From: Streptomyces sp. V2I9
Lineage (GTDB): Bacteria; Actinomycetota; Actinomycetes; Streptomycetales; Streptomycetaceae
Direction: 5' to 3'
DNA: 64,000 bases
NCBI RefSeq assembly: GCF_030817475.1
Contig: NZ_JAUSZJ010000002.1
Coordinates: 3,796,626 to 3,860,625 of the forward strand
The notes under the pieces were generated by a model. That model had not been told where the DNA came from and searched no databases. It worked only from the letters and a program-made list of their open reading frames with translations. A program made the translations under genes and the position numbers. The stretch's first letter is position 1. Each line of letters begins with the position of its first letter. Shown piece after piece: positions 44,658 to 52,250 of the stretch.

Positions 44658-44864
44658 TCATGTGACCGGTGGTGTCACACTCCTGGAGTCGCCGTAGAAC
44701 TTCTCCGTCTCCTCGACGGCCGCGGTGAAGCGTTCGTCGAAGTCGTCACGAATGAGCGTCCGGACCACATAGTCCTGGACGCTCATTCCGCGTTTGGCGG
44801 CGTGCTGCCGGAGCCGGTCGAGCAGCTCACCGTCTATCCGCAGGCTGAGCACTGTCGATCCCAT
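44658..44864 (-). CDS. Ribbon-helix-helix (CopG-like) DNA-binding protein
   Basis: A 68-residue protein: STVLSLRIDGELLDRLRQHAAKRGMSVQDYVVRTLIRDDFD is a ribbon-helix-helix domain, as in antitoxins. The tail (EETEKFYGDSRS) is acidic. No toxin gene is adjacent, so it is an orphan antitoxin-like regulator. A GTGAGT/ACTCAC palindrome upstream (44917-44936) may be its own operator. Confidence 0.82.
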   Translation of the reverse strand: MGSTVLSLRIDGELLDRLRQHAAKRGMSVQDYVVRTLIRDDFDERFTAAVEETEKFYGDSRSVTPPVT

Positions 44865-44916
44865 GCCCAGCAGGGTCGCCGCCCCGGAGTGTTCTTCGCG
44901 TCACTTTCCACGCCGA

Positions 44917-44936
44917 ACTCACTCGTTCGGGTGAGT
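44917..44936. promoter_or_regulatory. Palindrome between the RHH and MarR genes
   Basis: ACTCAC-N8-GTGAGT, perfect 6-base arms, 53 bases upstream of the RHH start, followed on the + strand by ATTTTT. It may be an RHH operator or a small terminator. Confidence 0.4.
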
Positions 44937-44976
44937 ATTTTTCGGCGTGTGCGCGATCGAGTGGTATTTAGGTTGG

Positions 44977-44988
44977 GTAATGAGTTAC
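44977..44988. promoter_or_regulatory. Operator-like palindrome at the MarR start
   Basis: GTAA-TGAG-TTAC is a perfect palindrome 10 bases before the MarR ATG, flanked by GTTGG and GCTAAC which extend the symmetry imperfectly. TAGGTT at 44969-44974 could be the minus-10 box, so binding would block the promoter. Probably the autoregulatory MarR site. Confidence 0.5.
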
Positions 44989-44998
44989 GCTAACAAAC

Positions 44999-45439
44999 AT
45001 GCCTGACCTGATCCACGACGGCGACAGTGCCGCCGCCGTGAGCTCCCTCCGCTCCGCCGTGATGCTGCTGGGCCGTCGCCTCAAGCACCAGCGGGTCGAC
45101 GAGTCGCTGAGCCCCACCGAGATGTCGGTGCTCGGCACCCTCGCCCGCTGCGGCTCGGCCACCCCCGGTGAGCTGGCCCGCAAGGAGCACGTACAGCCTC
45201 CGTCGATGACCCGCATCGTCGCGCTGCTGGAGGCGAAGGGGCTGGTCAGGCTCGAACCGCACCCCGATGACCGTCGGCAGAAGATGGTCAGCCAGACCGA
45301 GCAGGCCGAGGCCATGCTCGCGGAGAGCCGCACCAAGCGGAACGCCTGGCTGACCCGGCTTGCCGAGGGCCTGGACGAGGACGAGTGGGAGACGCTTCGG
45401 GCCGCCGCGCCCGTGTTGGAGAAGCTCGCCCACCTGTGA
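44999..45439 (+). CDS. MarR family transcriptional regulator
   Basis: A 146-residue winged-helix protein: SLSPTEMSVLGTLARCGSATPGELARKEHVQPPSMTRIVALLEAKGLVRLEPHPDDRRQKMV is the MarR DNA-binding domain. It is 136 bases upstream of an MFS exporter on the same strand; the pair is probably one operon with MarR repressing itself and the exporter until a drug-like ligand binds. Confidence 0.92.
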   Translation: MPDLIHDGDSAAAVSSLRSAVMLLGRRLKHQRVDESLSPTEMSVLGTLARCGSATPGELARKEHVQPPSMTRIVALLEAKGLVRLEPHPDDRRQKMVSQTEQAEAMLAESRTKRNAWLTRLAEGLDEDEWETLRAAAPVLEKLAHL

Positions 45440-45575
45440 CCCCACGGGCGCGCCGACGGTGACCCGCCGCCGGACCGGACGTACGCCGTCCGCTCCGCAC
45501 CGGGCCCCCGCCGGAGCGCCCGTCGTCACGTCCTCGTCGGACCGAACACCGCAGACGCCGAGGAGATGAACCCTT

Positions 45576-46910
45576 TTGAGTACGGGATCCGGAGCAGACT
45601 CCGCCCCCGCACCGACTTCCACCCACGAGAGCACGACCGGCGGGACCTTCTCGTCGCTGAAGATCCGTAACTACCGCCTGTTCGCCACGGGCGCCGTGAT
45701 CTCCAACACCGGTACCTGGATGTCCCGCATCACGCAGGACTGGCTCGTCCTGAGCCTGACGGGTTCCGCGACCGCCGTCGGTATCACCACGGCCCTCCAG
45801 TTCCTTCCGATGCTGCTCTTCGGCCTGTACGGCGGCGTCATCGCCGACCGGCTCCCGAAGCGGCAGATCCTGCTCGTCAGCCAGGCCATGCTCGGCCTGT
45901 GCGGCATCGCGCTCGCCGTCCTGACCCTGACCGGGGTCGTCGAGGTCTGGCACGTCTACCTGGTCGCCTTCCTCCTCGGCATGGTGACCGTCGTCGACAA
46001 CCCGGCCCGGCAGTCGTTCGTCTCCGAGATGGTCGGCCCCGCGCACCTGCGCAACGCGGTCAGCCTGAACTCGGCGAACTTCCAGTCCGCCCGGCTCATC
46101 GGCCCCGCCGTCGCGGGCGTCCTGATCACCACGGTCGGCAGCGGCTGGGCGTTCCTGCTCAACGGCCTCTCCTTCCTGGCCCCGCTCGCCGGCCTGCTGC
46201 TGATGCGCAGGGACGAGCTCCACGCCTCGGTGACCGTGCCCCGCGCCAAGGGCCAGCTCCGCGAGGGCCTTGCTTACGTCCGGGGCCGCCCCGAGCTGGT
46301 CTGGCCGATCGTCCTGGTCGGCTTCGTCGGCACGTTCGGCTTCAACTTCCCGATCTGGCTGACCGCCTTCGCCGACGAGATCTTCGACGGCGGCGCGGGC
46401 ATGTACTCCTTGTTCAACATCCTCATGGCGGCCGGTTCGCTGGCCGGCGCGCTGCTCTCGGCCCGCCGCCGCTCCTCGCGGCTGCGGATGCTGGTGGTGG
46501 CGGGCACGGCGTTCGGGCTGCTGGAGATCGCCGCGTCGCTCTCCCCGTACGTCTGGCTGTTCGCGCTCCTGCTGGTCCCGATCGGCATGCTCGGCCTGAC
46601 GACGAACATCACCGCGAACACGAGCGTCCAGATGGCCGCCGACCCGGAGATGCGCGGCCGGGTGATGAGCCTGTACATGATGGTCTTCGCCGGGGGCACG
46701 CCGGTGGGCGCCCCGATCGTCGGCTGGATCAGCGACACGTACGGCGCCCGCGTCGGCTTCGCGGCCGGCGGCGCGATCTCGGTGATCGCCGCCCTGGCCG
46801 TGGGCTTCGCCCTCGCCCGCGTCGGCGGCCTCCGCCTGAAGGTGGACCTCCGTCCGGGCCGCCCGCACGTCCGCTTCGTCCCGCGCGAGCAGCTGGCTAC
46901 GGCCGCGTAG
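45576..46910 (+). CDS. MFS exporter (EntS-like)
   Basis: A 444-residue 12-helix MFS protein. SLKIRNYRLFATGAVISNTGTWMSRITQDWLVL, GLYGGVIADRLPKRQILLVSQ and DNPARQSFVSEMVGPAHLRNAVSLN are typical of the MFS_3/enterobactin-exporter-like group. Start is TTG at 45576: GAGGAG lies 11 bases ahead, and the ATG at 45566 is out of frame. Downstream of MarR; probably exports a drug or siderophore. A 16-base-stem terminator follows. Confidence 0.9.
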   Translation: MSTGSGADSAPAPTSTHESTTGGTFSSLKIRNYRLFATGAVISNTGTWMSRITQDWLVLSLTGSATAVGITTALQFLPMLLFGLYGGVIADRLPKRQILLVSQAMLGLCGIALAVLTLTGVVEVWHVYLVAFLLGMVTVVDNPARQSFVSEMVGPAHLRNAVSLNSANFQSARLIGPAVAGVLITTVGSGWAFLLNGLSFLAPLAGLLLMRRDELHASVTVPRAKGQLREGLAYVRGRPELVWPIVLVGFVGTFGFNFPIWLTAFADEIFDGGAGMYSLFNILMAAGSLAGALLSARRRSSRLRMLVVAGTAFGLLEIAASLSPYVWLFALLLVPIGMLGLTTNITANTSVQMAADPEMRGRVMSLYMMVFAGGTPVGAPIVGWISDTYGARVGFAAGGAISVIAALAVGFALARVGGLRLKVDLRPGRPHVRFVPREQLATAA

Positions 46911-46938
46911 GGCGGTGGGCCCGGCCCCCACGTGTGGA

Positions 46939-46976
46939 AACGCCCTCCTCCCGGTCTCTTCCGGGAGGAGGGCGTT
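46939..46976. terminator. Hairpin terminator between MFS and Uma2 genes
   Basis: A perfect 16-base stem (46939-46954 with 46961-46976) with a 6-base loop, 28 bases after the MFS stop and 17 bases from the converging Uma2 stop. It serves both genes. Confidence 0.88.
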
Positions 46977-46992
46977 CTTCGTGTGCGAGGTG

Positions 46993-47574
46993 TCAGTCGC
47001 GGGGGAAGGCGTCGGTCTTCAGGACCAGGTCCATGGAGGTGCCGGTGAGGTCGACATCGAGGCCGAAATCGGCCACGAGCTTCTGGTGGTAGCCGCCGTC
47101 CTTCGGCTCCGAGTGGAGGAGACAGCGGCCCGTGTACGGATCGACGATGAGGAAGACGGGCACTCCGGCGGCCGCGTAGGCATCCTTCTTGGGTCCGTAG
47201 TCCGCCGCGGCCGTGCCCTTGGAGATGACTTCGGCCACGAACTCCACGTGCTCCGGAAGCCAGCGCCCACGGCTGTCCTTGCGCGCCGTGTCGAACAGCT
47301 TCACCACGTCGGGGGCGAAGCCGTTGCCCTCGCCGAAGTCGATGCGCACGTCCGAGAGCAACCGGTCCTCTGCGAATCGAGGCAGCAGTTGCCTGATGAT
47401 GGCCAGAATGATTCGCCAGTGTGTGTCCCGCTGCGGCGACATATGGACGGTCCCCTCGACGATCTCGACCTTGAATCCCTCGGGGACGGGCTCAAGCCAC
47501 TCGAACATCATGTCCAGGGTGCGCTCGTCGCTGGTGTCGGCCATGTCGATCCTGTCGGTGTCTACGACGGTCAT
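46993..47574 (-). CDS. Uma2 family (PD-(D/E)XK-like) endonuclease-fold protein
   Basis: A 193-residue Uma2-type protein: PEGFKVEIVEGTVHMSP, DVRIDFGEGNGFAPDVVKLF, VEFVAEVISKGTAAADYGPKKDAYAAAGVPVFLIVDP. The conserved Asp, Glu and Lys of the nuclease-like core (APDVV, AEVIS, DYGPKK) are present. Streptomyces carry many paralogues of unknown role. ATG at 47574 preferred over 47592. Confidence 0.9.
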   Translation of the reverse strand: MTVVDTDRIDMADTSDERTLDMMFEWLEPVPEGFKVEIVEGTVHMSPQRDTHWRIILAIIRQLLPRFAEDRLLSDVRIDFGEGNGFAPDVVKLFDTARKDSRGRWLPEHVEFVAEVISKGTAAADYGPKKDAYAAAGVPVFLIVDPYTGRCLLHSEPKDGGYHQKLVADFGLDVDLTGTSMDLVLKTDAFPRD

Positions 47575-47746
47575 CGTGCCGCTCCTCCCCACTGCCGCAC
47601 GGGCGTGCGGGCAGCCGCGTAGTCCAACGATAGGCCGGGCCCGCCGGACACGCCCGGGCCTGCGGACGGACCATGTCCGGAGCGGAGGCTGGGGGCGGTC
47701 CGGGCCTGGTCGCGGGCGCCGCGGGCGGAGCCGTTACGCTCGAAGG

Positions 47747-47836
47747 GTGGATCCGAAGACCAGAAACCGCATCATGGCGGCCGTGCTCGTGCTGATGTTC
47801 GTCGTCGTCGCCGTGTCAGCCGCTTTCGGCGCCTGA
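47747..47836 (+). CDS. Very small membrane protein, 29 aa
   Basis: GTG at 47747: VDPKTRNRIMAAVLVLMFVV then VAVSAAFGA. A basic N-terminus plus a single transmembrane helix. I recall near-identical short orthologues in Streptomyces, but no function. It overlaps tail to tail by 21 bases with the DMT exporter gene. Confidence 0.5.
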   Translation: MDPKTRNRIMAAVLVLMFVVVAVSAAFGA

Positions 47837-48821
47837 GCCGGAGGGCGCCGGGGCAGCAGGGGCCGCGGGCGAGGACGTACCGGCCGGTGTCGCCTGAGTG
47901 CCGGTCGGGGGCGTCCCGGTACGAGCCGGGGGCGTCCCCGTACGAGCCGCGTCGGCCAGCCTTTCGCCCCGCTGCACCAGCACCACCGCCCCGACGACAC
48001 CCACCGCGCCCAGCAACTGGAGCGGACCCAGGGTCTGCCCCAGGAAGAGGTAGCCGAGGACCGTGGCGCACAGGGGCGAGGCGAACGACAGGAACGAGGC
48101 GGCGAGGGCCGGCAGCCGCGCGATGCCGTTGAACCACACGATGTACGCGAGCAGCGCCCCGACGATCGCCAGGTAGCCGAAGCCGCCGACGTTGGCCCAG
48201 GTCAGTTCGGACGGCAGCGATTCGCCGAGCAGGGTGGCGGGCAGCAGCACCAGACCACCGACGGTGAGCTGCCATCCGGTGAAGGCCATCAGCGAGACCC
48301 CTTCGGGTCGCCCCCATCGCTTGGTCAGCACGATCCCGGCCGCCATGCTCAGGGCCCCCACGAGCCCCGCCGCGACGCCCACGCCGTCCAGTGCCGCATC
48401 CGGCCGGAGCACCAGCAGTGCGACCCCGGCGGCGGCCAGGAGGCAGGCGCCGAGGTGCGGGGCGCGGATGCGGGTGCCGAGGCAGCAGAAGTCCGAGGAG
48501 CATCACGATCAGCGGCTGGACGGCCATGACGAGCGCGGCCACTCCGCCGGGCAGGTGGTAGGCGGCGACGAAGAGGCAGAAGAAGAAGGCTCCGATGTTC
48601 AGGGTGCCGAGTACGGCCGCGCGCAGCCACCAGACGCCCCGGGGCAGGACACGGGTCAGCGCGAGCAGGACCAGCCCGGCGGGCAGCGCGCGCAGTGTGG
48701 AGGCGAGCAGCGGCCGGTCGGGCGGCAGGAACTCGGTGGTGACGAGGTAGGTGGAGCCCCAGACGGCCGGGGCGAGGGCGGTGAGCAGGGAGATCCTGAC
48801 CGTGCGGGACCGGTCGGCCAT
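47816..48821 (-). pseudogene. EamA/DMT family exporter, frameshifted
   Basis: From ATG 48821 (GGAG seven bases upstream; a GTG at 48878 overlaps the nitroreductase stop) the frame reads LLTALAPAVWGSTYLVTTEFLPP, then VQPLIVMLLGLLL and collapses into PRHPHPRPAPRR. The other frame continues GTRIRAPHLGACLLAAAGVALLVLRPDAALDGV and the second EamA half to 47816. CTGCTGCCTCGGC reads as CTGCTGCTCGGC with one extra C near 48482. With that base removed it is a normal ten-helix exporter with a Thr/Pro-rich tail. Broken gene or sequencing error. Confidence 0.85.
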
Positions 48822-48874
48822 GGCGGGCTCCTGGGGGCGCGGGGTGGGGGCGGCTGCGGCCATCGGGTCGGTGC

Positions 48875-49633
48875 TCACCGCCCGAACGTCTCGCTGAAGC
48901 AGGTCAGCGCACGGTCCCGGCGGCCCGGGTGGGTGCGGGTCTCGGCGGGGCGGCCGAGGGACATGAGCAGGGCGATGTGGAGGTGGTCGCGGCCGTCGAT
49001 GCCGATGGCCTTCTTGACGGCGTCCTCGTCCCATCCGTTCATGGGGCTGGTCGCGAGCCCGGCGGCCTCGGCGGCGATCATCAGGAAGGAGGCGGCGATC
49101 ATGGCGTCCTTCACCGCGTACTCCCGCGCGAGCCCCCGGGTTTCCAGGTCCTCCTGGAACCTCCGCACGTCCCCGGGCGAGGCGGCCGCGTACTCCTCGG
49201 ACCAGGCCCCGTTGGCGCGGGCCGTCTCCCAGATGTCGCCGCGGTCCTCCCGGTGGGCGGCCGACTCCGCGACGAACACGAGCATCACCGGCGCCTCCTG
49301 CGGGTGGGGCTGCCCGCCGGTCGCGGCGGTGAGCGCACGGAGGCCGGTCGCGTCCGCGACGGTGACGACGGAGCGCGCCTGGAGATTGAAGCTGGAGGGC
49401 GCCTGGAGCGCGAGATCCGTCAGCCTCCGCAGGAGGCCGACGGGTATCGGGTCGGGCAGGTAGTGGCGGACGCTGCGGCGGGAGTGGATGACGCGGGCGA
49501 CGGTGTCGAGGTCGCCGGTCGCGGGGTGGGCCCGCGCGTCGGCGGTCGTGGGGTGGGCCGAGGCACCGGCCCACCCCACGACCGGGTGGGCCGAGGCGTC
49601 GGCACAATCATTCGACGTCGAACTATCTCTCAT
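48875..49633 (-). CDS. Nitroreductase family protein with repeat-bearing N-terminus
   Basis: The core (TVARVIHSRRSVRHYLPDPIPVGLLRRL, APSSFNLQARSVV, SPMNGWDEDAVKKAIGIDGRDHLHIALLMSLG) is a flavin-dependent nitroreductase. With ATG 49633 the product is 252 residues, but residues 1-45 are a low-complexity ASAHPxxGWAGASAHPTT repeat and the start overlaps a MarR operator. A later start (a GTG inside the repeat) is possible. Divergent from the MarR gene, which likely represses it. Confidence 0.85.
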   Translation of the reverse strand: MRDSSTSNDCADASAHPVVGWAGASAHPTTADARAHPATGDLDTVARVIHSRRSVRHYLPDPIPVGLLRRLTDLALQAPSSFNLQARSVVTVADATGLRALTAATGGQPHPQEAPVMLVFVAESAAHREDRGDIWETARANGAWSEEYAAASPGDVRRFQEDLETRGLAREYAVKDAMIAASFLMIAAEAAGLATSPMNGWDEDAVKKAIGIDGRDHLHIALLMSLGRPAETRTHPGRRDRALTCFSETFGR

Positions 49634-49693
49634 GGAACGGAAAGGTAGGGTGCGAGGTAGGATTACGTCAAACAGTTCGACGTGGAAATATCT
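49611..49693. promoter_or_regulatory. Twin MarR operator sites
   Basis: TTCGACGTCGAACTATCT at 49611-49628 and TTCGACGTGGAAATATCT at 49676-49693 are near-identical direct copies 65 bases apart; the core TTCGACGTCGAA is a perfect 12-base palindrome. They flank the divergent promoters of the nitroreductase and MarR genes. Excellent candidates for binding by that MarR. Confidence 0.7.
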
Positions 49694-49709
49694 GGAGCGA
49701 GGTCGGGCC

Positions 49710-50219
49710 ATGGGTGAGACGGGTGCGCAGGCGCGCGATGCGGTTGACGGCTTCCTGGACCAGTGGGCCGCCCTGAGGTCCGACCTGGATCTGGAGGCCA
49801 TGGGCGCGGTGGGCCGGCTTCTGCGGCTGACCCGGCTCGTCGACAAGGAGGTCGGCCGGTACTTCGCCGAACACGGCATGGAGCGCTGGGAGTTCGACGT
49901 CCTTGCCACCCTGCGCCGCAGCGACCGCCCGCTCACCCCCAAGGAGCTGGCCGCCAGCGTCATGGTCAGCTCCGCCGCGCTGACGAACCGGATCGACCGG
50001 CTGGCCGCCCGGAACCTGGTAGCCCGGGAGGCCGTCCCCGGCGATCGCCGCAGCCTGTACGTCACGCTCACCGACGCCGGGCGGGCGCTCGTCGACGACA
50101 CGGTGGAGGGGCATGTGCGCAACGAGCGCAGGATGTTGGCGCGGTTGGACGAGAAGGACTGCGAGGAGCTGAACCGGCTGCTGCGGACGCTGCTGGTCAC
50201 GTTGGAGGGTGACGCCTGA
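49710..50219 (+). CDS. MarR family transcriptional regulator
   Basis: A 169-residue winged-helix regulator. HGMERWEFDVLATLRRSDRPLTPKELAASVMVSSAALTNRIDRLAARNLVAREAVPGDRRSLYV is the DNA-binding domain. ATG at 49710 with GAGG upstream. It is divergent from the nitroreductase and probably controls both by the twin sites at 49611-49693. The DMT exporter follows the nitroreductase and would belong to the same regulon. Confidence 0.92.
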   Translation: MGETGAQARDAVDGFLDQWAALRSDLDLEAMGAVGRLLRLTRLVDKEVGRYFAEHGMERWEFDVLATLRRSDRPLTPKELAASVMVSSAALTNRIDRLAARNLVAREAVPGDRRSLYVTLTDAGRALVDDTVEGHVRNERRMLARLDEKDCEELNRLLRTLLVTLEGDA

Positions 50220-50324
50220 TGGGGGCATCGGGCGTGGGGCCGCCCTCGGCAGCTGAGGCTCAGCCCGTATCGGACCGAGACCCCGTCGCGGGCGCGATGC
50301 GCGGGGCCCAGGTGTGCGCAGGTG

Positions 50325-50627
50325 TCAGGACTCGGGACGCTCCCGGCGGCGGCAGGCGTCGGCGAGGGGCTCCCGTACGCGTACGTCGAGTGCGAGGTTC
50401 ACCTCGTCCACCAGGTCGATGGCCTCGTCGACGTCCAGGCGGAGTGCGGCCGTGTGGCGGACCTCGCCGTTGAAGGTGACGACCAGTGGCAGTTCGAAGG
50501 CGGTCTCCTGCCGCCGGACGTCGATCACGCGCATGACGGGCCGCTCCGGGATGCGCTGGACGGCCCAGCCGTCGGGTGATCCGTAGCGCGGTGGAGTAGC
50601 GCGCGAGGGCGGGGGAGTAGCACTCAT
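50325..50627 (-). CDS. Hypothetical protein, 100 aa
   Basis: ATG at 50627 follows GGAAGG. Proline-rich start, then a beta-rich core (VMRVIDVRRQETAFELPLVVTFNGEVRHTAALRLDVDEAIDLVDEVNLALD). Unrecognised; perhaps conserved in Streptomyces next to XRE/DUF397 pairs. It is divergent from the DUF5753 gene with 114 bases between them. Confidence 0.65.
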   Translation of the reverse strand: MSATPPPSRATPPRYGSPDGWAVQRIPERPVMRVIDVRRQETAFELPLVVTFNGEVRHTAALRLDVDEAIDLVDEVNLALDVRVREPLADACRRRERPES

Positions 50628-50741
50628 GATGTCGCCTTCCGTGATGGTGTCCGGTCTTTCCGTTACGAGCATCGGCGCTGGTGGCTACTCTCGAAAGGGG
50701 CTTCGCGTAGCCCTATCGCCATAGGCAACAACGGAGTTGGT

Positions 50742-51587
50742 ATGCCCAAACGCAAGTCCGAATCGGGTGAGACGTCGGCCCGGCAGATGCTCCACGACAC
50801 GTTCAGGAAGCTGCGGGAACAGCGCGGGCTGACGCTGGACGACCTCCACGACGAGACGACGTACGACCGCTCTTATCTGCACAAGCTGCTGCACGGCACG
50901 CGGTTGGGGTCCCCGGAGGTGTGGGCGTCGCTGGACGGTGTGTTCGGTACGGGGGAGCAGCTGCGCCAGCTCTGGGAGCTGGCGCGGGACGACGCGTTCG
51001 GCAGCCGGTACAAGCGGTTCATGCAGCTGGAGCGGGAGGCCACGGTCCAGTACATGTACGCGTGCAGCACGATTCCCGGACTGCTCCAGACCAGGACGTA
51101 CGCGCGGGAGGTGCTGGAGCACGGGCGGCCTCGGGACGCGGCGGAGCTGCAGGAGGACGTGGAGGCTCGGATGGGCCGTCAGAGCGTCCTCGAAGGCGAG
51201 GACGCGCCGTTCTTCCGGGCGGTGCTCGACGAGGCGGTGTTCCGGCGTGCGGCGGCGCAGCCCGCGGTGTGGCTGGAGCAGTTGGAGGCCCTGCTGGAGT
51301 GGCAGAAGCGGCCGAACGTCACGATCGAGATGCTGCCGTTCTCGGCCGGACTGCACGATCTGATGGGTGGCTCGCTCACGGTTCTGTGGCTGCCCAGCGG
51401 TAAGTCGGTGGCCTACCTGGAGGGCAGCAAGTCGGGTGAGCTGGTGGAAGATCCGGCCCGGGTCGATGAGCTGCGCCTGTCCTACGATGTGTCGCGGGAC
51501 CGGTCGCTCTCCCCGGAGCAGACAACCCAGTTCATCGAGCAGCTGATCAAGGAGATGCGCGCATGCGTTCCCAGCGACCCGACCTGA
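50742..51587 (+). CDS. XRE family regulator with DUF5753 domain (WhiJ/bald-type)
   Basis: A 281-residue protein. Residues 13-75 are an XRE helix-turn-helix (LHDTFRKLREQRGLTLDDLHDETTYDRSYLHKLLHG); residues 110-280 are DUF5753 (SRYKRFMQLEREATVQYMYACSTIPGLLQTRTYAREVL, NVTIEMLPFSAGLHDLMGG, FIEQLIKEM). Such proteins pair with DUF397 partners and influence development and antibiotic production. The DUF397 gene overlaps its last 25 bases. Confidence 0.93.
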   Translation: MPKRKSESGETSARQMLHDTFRKLREQRGLTLDDLHDETTYDRSYLHKLLHGTRLGSPEVWASLDGVFGTGEQLRQLWELARDDAFGSRYKRFMQLEREATVQYMYACSTIPGLLQTRTYAREVLEHGRPRDAAELQEDVEARMGRQSVLEGEDAPFFRAVLDEAVFRRAAAQPAVWLEQLEALLEWQKRPNVTIEMLPFSAGLHDLMGGSLTVLWLPSGKSVAYLEGSKSGELVEDPARVDELRLSYDVSRDRSLSPEQTTQFIEQLIKEMRACVPSDPT

Positions 51588-51760
51588 CCGCCGTGATCTG
51601 GCGGAAGTCTTCGTACAGCAACTCGGACGGCGGGCAGTGCGTCGAGGTGGCCGATGGTTTCCCCGGTGTGGTGCCGGTGCGTGATTCGAAGCGGCCGGAG
51701 GGGGCGGCGCTGGTGTTCGGGGCGTCGGCGTGGGGGGCGTTCGTCCGGGACGTGCGCTGA
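51563..51760 (+). CDS. DUF397 protein, copy 1
   Basis: A 65-residue protein, opening RSQRPDLTAVIWRKSSYSNSDGGQCVEVADG, then VVPVRDSKRPEGAALVF and AFVRDVR: the full DUF397 pattern. It overlaps the upstream XRE/DUF5753 gene by 25 bases in another frame, as is typical for these pairs. It probably modulates that regulator. Confidence 0.93.
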   Translation: MRSQRPDLTAVIWRKSSYSNSDGGQCVEVADGFPGVVPVRDSKRPEGAALVFGASAWGAFVRDVR

Positions 51761-51865
51761 ACCCTGCGGCACGCTGCCGCACCCCCGGCTTGTGCTGGGG
51801 GACCGGTCGCGCTTCCTGGTGCGGACGACCCAGTTCATCGAGTAGCTGATCAAGGAGATGCGTAC

Positions 51866-52063
51866 ATGCGTTCCCAGCGACCTGATCTGACCGCCGCGAG
51901 GTGGCGGAAGTCCTCGTACAGCAACTCGGACGGCGGTAACTGCGTCGAGGTGGCCGATGGCTTCCGCGGTGTGGTGCCGGTGCGTGACTCGAAGCGGCCG
52001 GAGGGGGCGGCGCTGGTGTTCGCGGCCTCGGCGTGGGCGGCGTTCGTCCGGGACGTGCGCTGA
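51866..52063 (+). CDS. DUF397 protein, copy 2
   Basis: Tandem duplicate of the previous gene, 65 residues with about 8 substitutions (AARWRKSSYSN, GGNCVEVADGFRG, AASAWAAFVRDV). It keeps its start, GGAGATG upstream signal and open frame, so it is probably functional. It gives one XRE regulator two DUF397 partners. Confidence 0.9.
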   Translation: MRSQRPDLTAARWRKSSYSNSDGGNCVEVADGFRGVVPVRDSKRPEGAALVFAASAWAAFVRDVR

Positions 52064-52250
52064 ATCTTCCCAGTGCTCAGCGGTCCCCCGGCCCGGCTGG
52101 GGGACCGTTCTCGTGGTCAGGGGCCGGGACAGGGGTCAGGGACAGGGCCAGGGGTCCGGGTCCGGGCCGCTCGACGCTCGGAGCTGGGCGCGGGCTCCGT
52201 GGCCGGGGGTGCTTGCCTGGAGTGGACTCGAAGGAGTTGGCTGGGGAGCC

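Larger units (their letters stand above)
51497..52102. repeat. 303-base tandem duplication carrying DUF397
   Basis: Two diverged copies, about 51497-51799 and 51800-52102. Each has the 3' end of the XRE gene (ACCCAGTTCATCGAG...), a DUF397 gene, and a GGGGGACCG-ending spacer. In the second copy the XRE-tail remnant has acquired an in-frame stop (GAGTAG for GAGCAG) and is only a relic in front of the second DUF397. Start codons are exactly 303 bases apart. Confidence 0.88.

Noticed and set aside
45566..45576. ATG at 45566 as the start of the MFS exporter
   Set aside because: It is out of frame with the MFS protein; TTG at 45576 is in frame with a good ribosome site.
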